Position numbers and translations under genes: made by a program. 64,000 nucleotides of DNA from Alangreenwoodia sp963602445 (lineage in GTDB: Bacteria > Bacillota > Clostridia > Peptostreptococcales > Anaerovoracaceae), in contig CAVCIY010000026.1 of the NCBI GenBank assembly GCA_963602445.1, positions 1 to 64,000 of the forward strand, in the 5' to 3' direction. Below the pieces are notes generated by a model. That model saw only the letters and a program-made list of their open reading frames with translations. It ran no database searches and was not told the origin of the DNA. Positions 44,748 through 52,403 of this stretch are shown here, piece after piece (positions within the stretch are counted from its first letter, which is position 1; each line of letters starts with the position of its first letter).

Positions 44748-44880
44748 TTTAAGATATGATATTTTAAAGTTGTTAGAATAATCAGAATGTTCAGGACAAG
44801 AATATTCAGGACAACTGAAATATTATATTATTAGATATCATTAGAAATTAAAAAGACATTAAAAATGTCAAATGTAAAAA

Positions 44881-44926
44881 CCCCCGGTCGGGGAATCACA
44901 AAGATATGTGATTCCCCGACCGGGGG
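44881..44926. terminator. Perfect 20-bp bidirectional terminator
   Basis: CCCCCGGTCGGGGAATCACA (44881-44900) and its exact complement (44907-44926) form a 20-bp stem with a 6-base loop. T-runs follow on both strands. It separates the converging carrier and phosphopantetheinyl transferase genes. Confidence 0.95.
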
Positions 44927-44997
44927 TGAAATATTTTTTTCGCTGAATTTCAATGCCGTCTATCCGGCGCATATCCGTTACTTCTGCTTTACATCTG

Positions 44998-46266
44998 TTA
45001 CTTCGTGTCTATCGCCACGCACCACGCATATCGGCAGCGCCGGTTTCCGATTTCGGTCCGGTTATCGGATTCTCCGCATTCTTCAAATCCGTCAAGCTCG
45101 CCGAAAACATATATTCTGTCATCAATATCTTGATGAACAACGATATCCTCGCCGGCGGTTTTTATATCTATCGAAAAGCTGCCAAGTGCACTCTTTAGAC
45201 CGCATCCTACCGTCTTTAAAAAGCTTTCCTTAAGAGTCCACAGACGGAAGAACATTTCGTCCCTGCTCTTACTTCCCGAGCCTTCGCCGCCGCATTTTTG
45301 CCCCGACTCCAACTCCGACTCCGACTCCGACATTATCAGGTTATACTCACTTTCATCATAAAATCTCCTGGCAATATCCATATTTGCTTTGGTGACTTCT
45401 TGAACATCACAGCCGACATCTATTTCGTTCAAACAAGCCTTCGACAAAAGCTTTTTTAGCTTGTCCGAACCTTTTGATGCAGGATGCTTGCCTCTAGCTT
45501 TTTCATCGTCCGAGCAAAGTATGATATGCTTGATATCAAGCCTCTCACCGAAGTAATCAATAGCATCCGAGACTTTCCCAGCATCGTTCGCAATTCTCAC
45601 GGCAGAATCAGCAGATTTTTCGGTGGAATCTGCAATTCTATCGACATCATCCGAAATGCTTTCGACATAATCAGGAATATTTTCAGCAGTATATGCAACA
45701 CTCTCGGCGGAACCAGCAGCATTTTCGGCGACATCCGCAATGTTTTCAAAAGAATACGCAGTCCCGGATTTCGTAATTACATTTCGATCGTTCTCACAGG
45801 ACCTTATACCTTTCAAATCATATGCCGATATGCACATGACCTTCGTGCCGGAATGCGACAGATTAAACCTAAATGAGTCATAAAGATTCGGAATATACGG
45901 CTTTCCGCCTGCTCCAAGCTTTACTTTTTCAAGGATTTCTATCACTTCGGCAAAAATTCTTTCGGCATCGGCAAGCGGCGCATAATCAGTCGGTCTTTTG
46001 CCGTCGTACGGCATGCAAGCAGTCGGCGGTTTGCCGAAAGCAAGCGGAGCACTGTCGGTTATCGTCACATAACCGGCGGCCGATATATAATCAACAAGCG
46101 CCTTATAAAGCAAAATACCCGCTCCAAGCGACGCCCGTTTGTCGATTTTACGTATTTTTTTGTCAATTTTTTCTTTGCGATACCCGGGCATCATATCATA
46201 ATATTTTTCATATAATGACTCCTCTTCAAGCACCGATGTATCGAAAATATATAAATTTATGTTCAT
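44998..46266 (-). CDS. 4'-phosphopantetheinyl transferase, Sfp type, with a heptad-repeat insertion
   Basis: This enzyme transfers the phosphopantetheine arm from CoA to a carrier protein serine. The Sfp motifs are present: FNLSHSG (residues 134-140), GCDVQ (285-289, the usual G-I-D-x-E block) and RLWTLKESFLKTVGCGL (341-357). It is 422 residues, against about 230 for Sfp. The extra length is mainly between the first two motifs (about 152-280), including nine consecutive 7-residue units (ENIADVA, ENAAGSA, ESVAYTA and so on), plus a Ser/Glu/Gly-rich loop at 312-335. No polyketide or peptide synthetase lies nearby. AAGGCGGCCTGT precedes the ATG. Confidence 0.85.
   Translation of the reverse strand: MNINLYIFDTSVLEEESLYEKYYDMMPGYRKEKIDKKIRKIDKRASLGAGILLYKALVDYISAAGYVTITDSAPLAFGKPPTACMPYDGKRPTDYAPLADAERIFAEVIEILEKVKLGAGGKPYIPNLYDSFRFNLSHSGTKVMCISAYDLKGIRSCENDRNVITKSGTAYSFENIADVAENAAGSAESVAYTAENIPDYVESISDDVDRIADSTEKSADSAVRIANDAGKVSDAIDYFGERLDIKHIILCSDDEKARGKHPASKGSDKLKKLLSKACLNEIDVGCDVQEVTKANMDIARRFYDESEYNLIMSESESELESGQKCGGEGSGSKSRDEMFFRLWTLKESFLKTVGCGLKSALGSFSIDIKTAGEDIVVHQDIDDRIYVFGELDGFEECGESDNRTEIGNRRCRYAWCVAIDTK
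45559..45747 (-). repeat. 21-bp in-frame repeat in the phosphopantetheinyl transferase gene
   Basis: About nine 21-base units, several beginning TCGGCG, TCGACA or TCAGCA on the plus strand, encode heptads of the form E-N/S-I/V-x-x-x-A. The heptad period with hydrophobic positions suggests an amphipathic helix. Confidence 0.85.
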
Positions 46267-46292
46267 ACAGGCCGCCTTTTGTGGGGGTAGCT

Positions 46293-46685
46293 TTAGTTTT
46301 TCAGCATATTCTTAATCTTTTCTATAATTGTAATATCAGCCGGAAGCCACTTCACACTGTCAAGCATGTCATATGAAAGCCATTTTGCTTCCTGAGCTTC
46401 ATTAAGAACGATATCGCCGTTCACGATTTCGCACCAAAAGCAATCCATCGAGAGATGAAAATCGGGATAATCATACTCGACGGTCTCAATTAAACTGCCG
46501 ACGCTAATCTCAACATTAAGCTCTTCCTTGATTTCACGAACAAGAGCTTCTTCAGAAGTCTCACCTGGTTCAATCTTTCCTCCCGGAAATTCCCATCCGC
46601 CTTTAAACTCGCCATAACCGCGTGAAGCGGCAAAGATTCTCTCACCGCTGCGGATTACAGCCGCAACAACTCTAATCGTTTTCAT
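46293..46685 (-). CDS. NUDIX hydrolase, MutT/8-oxo-dGTP diphosphatase type
   Basis: A 130-residue NUDIX protein. The NUDIX box is GKIEPGETSEEALVREIKEELNVEI in parts, with GGWEFPGG before it. The size and the KTIRVVAAVIRSGERIFAASRG start match the MutT/CTP-pyrophosphohydrolase group that cleans oxidised nucleotides. AAGGAGAAGTGC precedes the ATG. It lies 26 bases upstream of the transferase gene, likely in one unit. Confidence 0.92.
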   Translation of the reverse strand: MKTIRVVAAVIRSGERIFAASRGYGEFKGGWEFPGGKIEPGETSEEALVREIKEELNVEISVGSLIETVEYDYPDFHLSMDCFWCEIVNGDIVLNEAQEAKWLSYDMLDSVKWLPADITIIEKIKNMLKN

Positions 46686-46769
46686 GCACTTCTCCTTTCC
46701 TGCAGCCTGACGTCATGATGCCAATTTTACCGGTCACTGTCCGGTCTTGTGCGACATATTCACATATAT

Positions 46770-46886
46770 CGCCGGCATGACCTCTTTCGCAGCATATTCA
46801 AAAAGCAGTACTGTCTAATCCGACACTGGATATTCATATGCATCGCCGGCATGACCTCCTCCGCGATACATTTACAATCATTGCTG
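46770..46886. repeat. 74-bp direct duplication at the 3' side of the helicase gene
   Basis: CGCCGGCATGACCTC occurs at 46770 and 46844, with related flanking sequence (ACTGTCTAATCCGACAC and CTGCCTAATCCTGCAC). The second copy runs up to the helicase stop codon. Confidence 0.8.
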
Positions 46887-46887
46887 C

Positions 46888-49800
46888 CTAATCCTGCACA
46901 ATATAATCATAAATATCACTTCTAACAGGAACATCCAGTCTGTATAAAATCTCAAACGCACTGTCTTTTGTAGACTCCATATAAACCGGTTTCGGCTCAC
47001 CCTGCGCAAATATCTCACCGAGAAAATAAAATTCTTTTGCTTCTTTATCATCTTTATTTTTTCTGACAAACAGATATATCCTATTTTCTGCGTCTTCCGG
47101 ATTTTTCTTGTAGATATGCATCGCATCCTGAGATGTAATTTTCCTCGGATGCTTTGACAATGCGATCAGCAAGTTTTCCGAGACAAATCTGTCCTCATAT
47201 GCTATCGCATCCTCAGCCTTATCATAATTTATAAATACAGGCATGGTCTTTGTGTCAGAATCGTAAAAATAACCGCCTATATTTTGCGCATTTAAATTTC
47301 TTTTCCAGCAAAGCAAACGGCAGACATCCTCGTAAGTATATTTTTGATACAATTGAAAACATGTGTCCTTATATGAATGGCTGTAATTTTCATCATATCG
47401 CTGCTCTCCGAAGCTTAGCAGCTCCAAGACCATCTCCCTGAATTTCGGATTTTTCAATCTCTGCCAAAATTCTTCGGCGATTACGAAGCTTCCGTCTTCA
47501 TTACGTTTCACAAAAACGCACTTGTCATATTTTTTTCGTTCCTCTTCCTTTGGGAAAAGATTCGTCAAATTTCTATATACAGACTCTTCAAGAGCAGGAG
47601 AAACGTAAAGATTATGCTTTGATGCCATCAGCTTATCAAGATAAACACGCATCCTGTTTTGCTGTTCTATCTGCAGATTTATTTGCTGCTCTGTTTGCAG
47701 ATCTATTCGCTGTAATGTTCGCAGATCTGTTCGCTGTAATGTTTGCAGATCTGTTTGATTATTTCCTTGTTTATCAACTCGCCTATCTGTTTGTTGGATT
47801 ATAAGAGAGCGCAGAAGCGCAATCTCGTGAATCCGCTTGTAAAGAACAAGCTTCCTTGACATATATTCAACGATACTTTCCTCTTCACCTGATAACATGC
47901 AGCCGTAATCAGGCTCATATTTCTTTAAAAAAGCATAATATGAACCGAATTTTTCAAATATTTTCACAACATCAATCGAACCGTATTGTTTAAATTCCAA
48001 AATTGTCGGAATTCTTCCCAGCTTGTGTTTGAGTGCATTATATGATTCTTTTATAATCCGCACATCATTTGTTCTTGCCTTATCGATAGATGCATAAATG
48101 CGTTTCTTCGATACCTCGTCAAAGTGTATGGTTGAGCTTCCGGGTATAATACGAGCGCCCTCCCTGATATATCTTCTCATCGTATCTTTGTTCCAGCTGG
48201 AATCTCCAAAAAGAGATACCGGAATCATAAAATTATTTGTGTAATTTCCGATGAAATCAAGAATCACCACATACTCTTTTCCCGGATATTTGCGAAGCCC
48301 GCGTCCGAGCTGCTGGATAAATATAACAGGAGACTGCGTGGGTCTGAGCATTATTACCTGATTGATTTCCGGTATGTCTACGCCTTCATTGAATATATCT
48401 ACTGTAAATATATAGTCAAGCTGTGATTTACTTTTGCTGTCATTTACGAGAGCTGAAATGACATCCTCACGATAAGCCTGCTTGTCGTCACCCGTAAGAA
48501 CAGCCGTTCTGTAATAATTTCCGTCCTTCTTTTTTCTCTCATTGAATTTCCTTGAAAGTTCCCTCGCCTCTTCTTTTCTGCTGCAAAAAACAAGTCCCTT
48601 TACTCTTTCACCGCTGAATCCAAAATATTGAGCCTTTTCAATCACATAATCCACGCGGATATCCGAAACAAGAGCAGAGAAATTTTTTAGTCCCGTAGAA
48701 TCATCGAAAACTTTACCGTCAATTTCAAGCTCTGATATTCCGAAATAATGGAACGGACAAAGCAAATCTTCCTCAAGTGCCTGAGAAAGTCTTATCTCAT
48801 AGGCAATATTGTGGTCAAAAAGCTCATAGATGTCATAATTGTTTGTGTCAGGGCTCGCTGTCATTCCAAGCCAGAATCTAGGCTTAAAATAATTCATGAT
48901 ACGCCTGTAGCTCTCCGAGCCCGCATGGTGACATTCATCAAGTATGACAGCATCAAACGCGTTCTTGTCAAATCTGTTGTAAATTTCGGGCTTTGACATC
49001 ATCTGCATAGTTGAAAACAGAAGGTCTGCATTCATATCTCTGTGACTTCCGGAAAGGAGGCCGTATGTCTTTGAATTTCCGAAAATAAGACGGTATGCTG
49101 ACATAGCCTGCTTTGCTATCTGTTCTCTGTGCACGACAAATAATATCCTTCTTGGCTTCATTTCTCTCATAGCAAATGCAGAAGCCATCGTTTTACCGGT
49201 GCCCGTGGCAGACAAAAGAAGCGCCTTGTCCTTTCCTTCTTCATAAATCTTTTGCATATTCGCAATAAAGCCCACCTGCATTGAATTCGGCTTTAATCGA
49301 TATGCGTCAATAGACGGGATTTTTGCGGCTCTTGTAATCTCTTTTTGTTCACGGATGATTTTATTTCGTGTGTAAATTTCAGTATATTCGTCAATGAATT
49401 TGTCAAAACTCTGTGATTTTTCCGAATTCCACAGTTCATCGAACTCACTAATGATGTCTTGCGTGTACTCGCCGCTTCGCGTCGACACAATCTTTGTATT
49501 CCATTCGCGGTTCAGCGTAAGAGCACTTTGCGTTACATTTGAGCTGCCCACAATGATGCGATACATGTCGTCTTTTTTGAAAATATAACCTTTTGTATGA
49601 AAACCCTCACTTCCGTCTCCCGTTCGGTACATTCTAAGCTCGATATTTTTAAATTCCGCAAGACGTCTCAGCGCCTTAGGTTGGCTAAAGGCTAGATAAT
49701 CTGTCGTAAGTATCCTGCCCGGGATATTTCTCTTCTCCAGATCCTGCAAACTAAGAAGCAGCGGCGTAATTCCGCTCATCGTAATAAATGCTACACTTAT

Positions 49801-49974
49801 ACAAAATTCATCGCACGCCCCAAACTCCTCTTCAAGAGACGAGAGCACCTTCTGTCCTTCTCTGAAATTGTTTGAAATGAACTGCGGCTTGTATGCCAAA
49901 TTTGATTTTATTTCATAATCGATAAAAGCAGTGCCAAGTCCTTGCTTCAGATAATTGATTTTCTTGGTATTCAT
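46888..49974 (-). CDS. PLD-nuclease/DEAD-box helicase/DUF3427 protein
   Basis: A 1028-residue protein. Residues about 30-190 are a phospholipase D-type nuclease domain with the HxK motif (GFHTKGYIF) and GSSNVT. A superfamily 2 helicase follows (about 230-600): Walker A SATGTGKTMA, DECHH box, VDIFNEGVDIPEIN and QQLGRGLRKYPGKE. The C-terminus (about 840-1028) matches DUF3427 (NRIYLFVRK, FYFLGEIFAQGEPK). Such proteins are suspected in DNA repair or defence against foreign DNA; this one is unlinked to known defence genes. A 24-base repeat swells the region near residue 735-770. The ATG at 49974 follows GGAG at a long spacing. Confidence 0.88.
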   Translation of the reverse strand: MNTKKINYLKQGLGTAFIDYEIKSNLAYKPQFISNNFREGQKVLSSLEEEFGACDEFCISVAFITMSGITPLLLSLQDLEKRNIPGRILTTDYLAFSQPKALRRLAEFKNIELRMYRTGDGSEGFHTKGYIFKKDDMYRIIVGSSNVTQSALTLNREWNTKIVSTRSGEYTQDIISEFDELWNSEKSQSFDKFIDEYTEIYTRNKIIREQKEITRAAKIPSIDAYRLKPNSMQVGFIANMQKIYEEGKDKALLLSATGTGKTMASAFAMREMKPRRILFVVHREQIAKQAMSAYRLIFGNSKTYGLLSGSHRDMNADLLFSTMQMMSKPEIYNRFDKNAFDAVILDECHHAGSESYRRIMNYFKPRFWLGMTASPDTNNYDIYELFDHNIAYEIRLSQALEEDLLCPFHYFGISELEIDGKVFDDSTGLKNFSALVSDIRVDYVIEKAQYFGFSGERVKGLVFCSRKEEARELSRKFNERKKKDGNYYRTAVLTGDDKQAYREDVISALVNDSKSKSQLDYIFTVDIFNEGVDIPEINQVIMLRPTQSPVIFIQQLGRGLRKYPGKEYVVILDFIGNYTNNFMIPVSLFGDSSWNKDTMRRYIREGARIIPGSSTIHFDEVSKKRIYASIDKARTNDVRIIKESYNALKHKLGRIPTILEFKQYGSIDVVKIFEKFGSYYAFLKKYEPDYGCMLSGEEESIVEYMSRKLVLYKRIHEIALLRSLIIQQTDRRVDKQGNNQTDLQTLQRTDLRTLQRIDLQTEQQINLQIEQQNRMRVYLDKLMASKHNLYVSPALEESVYRNLTNLFPKEEERKKYDKCVFVKRNEDGSFVIAEEFWQRLKNPKFREMVLELLSFGEQRYDENYSHSYKDTCFQLYQKYTYEDVCRLLCWKRNLNAQNIGGYFYDSDTKTMPVFINYDKAEDAIAYEDRFVSENLLIALSKHPRKITSQDAMHIYKKNPEDAENRIYLFVRKNKDDKEAKEFYFLGEIFAQGEPKPVYMESTKDSAFEILYRLDVPVRSDIYDYIVQD
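47655..47768 (-). repeat. 24-bp in-frame repeat in the helicase gene
   Basis: GCAGATCT-type cores begin at 47673, 47697, 47721 and 47745. The units encode TDLQTLQR, TDLRTLQR, IDLQTEQQ and INLQIEQQ, a Gln-rich octapeptide series between helicase and DUF3427 domains. Confidence 0.9.
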
Positions 49975-50033
49975 TTGATTTGCGTCTCCCGGATGATGAA
50001 TTTGTTTACACACAAGAAGATTATAACATATAA

Positions 50034-50071
50034 CAAGGCACAATCGCTCTTTTTTTAGCGATTGTGCCTTG
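50034..50071 (-). terminator. Hairpin between rubrerythrin and helicase genes
   Basis: CAAGGCACAATCGCT (50034-50048) and AGCGATTGTGCCTTG (50057-50071) form a perfect 15-bp stem. It follows the rubrerythrin gene on the minus strand; a TTATATGTTATAATC promoter-like sequence for the helicase comes right after it. The loop rather than the flank is T/A-rich, so termination efficiency is uncertain. Confidence 0.65.
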
Positions 50072-50198
50072 CTTATGTCTTACTGTATTAAAATTTTGAC
50101 ACTGCCTTTTGCTTGCAGCTGTGTCTCACGTTCTCAGACTTTGTCTTTTTCTTATAAACGTGTACTTATAAACGTGCCTTCCGGCCTCAGACTTTGAA

Positions 50199-50738
50199 CT
50201 AATAATTCTCACAATTCACTTCAAAATATGCCTTAGGATGAGCGCATGCCGGGCAAACCTCAGGAGCCTTTGTGCCGACTACGATGTGACCGCAATTGCG
50301 GCATTCCCACACCTTGACCTCGCTCTTTTCAAAGACTTCCTTTGCTTCGACATTCTTGAGCAACGCACGATATCTTTCTTCGTGATGCTTTTCGATAGCC
50401 GCAACGAGTCTGAACTTAAATGCAAGAGCCTTAAAGCCTTCCTCTTCAGCTGTCTTTGCGAAATCTTCGTACATGTCTGTCCATTCGTAATTTTCGCCGT
50501 CAGCCGCAGCTTCGAGATTTGCAGCTGTGTCGCCGATTCCTTCAAGCTCCTTGAACCACATCTTTGCGTGTTCCTTTTCATTTTCCGCTGTCTTTAAGAA
50601 AAGTGCGGCAATCTGCTCATAACCTTCCTTCTTTGCTGCGGAAGCGAAATAAGTATACTTGTTTCGTGCCTGTGATTCGCCTGCAAATGCAGCCTGTAAA
50701 TTCTTTTCTGTCTGTGTTCCTGCATACTTGTTTGACAT
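50199..50738 (-). CDS. Rubrerythrin
   Basis: A 179-residue non-haem iron protein that reduces hydrogen peroxide in anaerobes. The di-iron four-helix bundle shows ESQARNKY, ENEKEHAKM and AAIEKHHEERY; the C-terminal rubredoxin-like domain has CRNCGHIVVG and CPACAHPKAYFE. The start at 50738 follows GGAGGACAAAA. It has normal length and lies alone in its unit. Confidence 0.96.
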   Translation of the reverse strand: MSNKYAGTQTEKNLQAAFAGESQARNKYTYFASAAKKEGYEQIAALFLKTAENEKEHAKMWFKELEGIGDTAANLEAAADGENYEWTDMYEDFAKTAEEEGFKALAFKFRLVAAIEKHHEERYRALLKNVEAKEVFEKSEVKVWECRNCGHIVVGTKAPEVCPACAHPKAYFEVNCENY

Positions 50739-50812
50739 TTTTGTCCTCCTTTTTACAATATCATCTTGCTTTAATTTATATAATTTATGCATTACATTAC
50801 ATTACATTGCCC

Positions 50813-50935
50813 TGCTGCTGAGCAGCCTGCGCTGCGCCGCATCATCTTGACGCCGAGCAATCTGTTTATCTGCGCCGCATTATCTTGCTGCTGAGCAGCC
50901 TGCGCTGCGCCGCATCATCTTGACGCCGAGCAATC
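50813..50935. repeat. 73-bp direct duplication at the 3' end of the SGNH gene
   Basis: TGCTGCTGAGCAGCCTGCGC begins at 50813 and 50886 and the copies agree over about 50 bases. The second copy overlaps the last codons of the minus-strand gene that ends at 50915, so its C-terminus comes from repeat sequence. Confidence 0.9.
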
Positions 50936-52402
50936 CGCATAAGTGTCAAAAGTCACCTTATCTACAACCTTCATTAATTCATTGTCATAAACAACGAAAT
51001 TCAGGCCTCTCTTGTTTTGGCAATAGTTCACGTCATCGATAGTTATCGTGCTTGTCGTGCCGGCATAAGAACCGCAGCTTGTCACAGAATAGAATGTATT
51101 CTTGTTTCTGATGCTGCCCGAAAGACTTGCCTCGCTTCCTGAAATAAGCGATTCACTCACGCCGTTTTCAGGCGAAATAACCGCGGCATAGCTCCATCTC
51201 ATCTTGTCTGTCAGATCCTTTTTCAGACCGAGCTTCTTCAGACCTGCTTTGACCTCGTCGGTAAGTCCCGCGCTTGCATCATCTGTCGCAGCGATAAATA
51301 TAGTATAACTGTCGTCATCTATCTCTTCAAGATATTCTTCCATATCGTCTATATGCACAAGCTCGCAATTCTTTTTAATATGGTCATAATAATCCCTCGT
51401 CGACTCATATTGCTCATCCTCGACAGGCTTCACATCATACTCGTCACGAAGAAGCTCGCCGATATATTTCGACATTTTTATCGCGCCCCATAGGTTTGCA
51501 TGGTCTGCCGCATTCTCCTTCGGAGATTCTATGTCGAGCGACTCGTAAATCTCAGTCGAACACATGTTATAATAGTCAAGGTCGTTTTCCTCGGCATATT
51601 CTGTAAGAGTGTTGTTGTAGGAGTCATTCATCGGATTGTTTGGCTGAGAGATAAGGACAAGCTCAATGCCTTCGTCCTTGCAAAGCTTAACAGTCTTATC
51701 CATATAAGTCTTCATGACGTCCGGAATTTCCTGCCTCGACTCTGTATTTCCGTTGCTTTCAAATGTCGGATACTCGCCCGTTCCGTAAGTTTCTATAGGT
51801 GAAAATCCTTTAAGCTCACTGTACTTGGACTCGTCAAAAACAAAATCATATTCGGTCAGGTCCGACCATCTTGTGTGAAAGCGTATATTTCTGAGATAAT
51901 AGCTCTCTTCATTTTGAGATTTGTCTATCTTACAGATGTCAGATACTGCCTCACGCTTGACGGAAGACCATTTCATCGAGTCCATACACTTTCGGATCAG
52001 GCCTTCGTAAGTATTTATCTTGCTTCCGGGATGAATCTGAAACAGAAATCTCGTGTCGAGAACTACGACCTGTGGGCTTTGGAAACGAAGTGCTTCCTTC
52101 AGCCAATAATAACTGAGAAATATGCTTTGCTGTTCGCTCCCGAGATTGTAGCTTCTGATGCCGTAATCATTGTAGATTTCCTGCGGCGAAAATGCATTTA
52201 CCGTGACACTCGAACCGAGGAAAAGTACATCTACGGTATTTTTCTCCATCTCGTAGAATTGATTATATGAAGACGTAGTCGGCCAAATATTATTTTTGAG
52301 AATATATTTTGGCATAACCACTTGGTTTATCCAGTGAAGCGACAGGCATAGGATAAGCAAAAATGCAGCAGCCTTTATTACATTTGAAATATGTTTTCGC
52401 AT
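50915..52402 (-). CDS. SGNH/AlgJ-DltD-like protein paired with MBOAT acyltransferase
   Basis: A 495-residue membrane-anchored extracellular protein. A single N-terminal hydrophobic helix (about 10-35) precedes an SGNH-like domain with VDVLFLGSSVTVNAFSP near residue 60 and a later catalytic-type NAADHANLWG block (Asp-x-x-Asn in place of Asp-x-x-His). Such proteins act with MBOAT partners to O-acylate wall or exopolysaccharides. It overlaps the MBOAT stop region: the ribosome site GGAGGC lies inside the upstream gene and TAA-A-ATG links them, so expression is coupled. A C-terminal beta-rich part is unrecognised. Confidence 0.8.
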   Translation of the reverse strand: MRKHISNVIKAAAFLLILCLSLHWINQVVMPKYILKNNIWPTTSSYNQFYEMEKNTVDVLFLGSSVTVNAFSPQEIYNDYGIRSYNLGSEQQSIFLSYYWLKEALRFQSPQVVVLDTRFLFQIHPGSKINTYEGLIRKCMDSMKWSSVKREAVSDICKIDKSQNEESYYLRNIRFHTRWSDLTEYDFVFDESKYSELKGFSPIETYGTGEYPTFESNGNTESRQEIPDVMKTYMDKTVKLCKDEGIELVLISQPNNPMNDSYNNTLTEYAEENDLDYYNMCSTEIYESLDIESPKENAADHANLWGAIKMSKYIGELLRDEYDVKPVEDEQYESTRDYYDHIKKNCELVHIDDMEEYLEEIDDDSYTIFIAATDDASAGLTDEVKAGLKKLGLKKDLTDKMRWSYAAVISPENGVSESLISGSEASLSGSIRNKNTFYSVTSCGSYAGTTSTITIDDVNYCQNKRGLNFVVYDNELMKVVDKVTFDTYADCSASR

Positions 52403-52403
52403 T

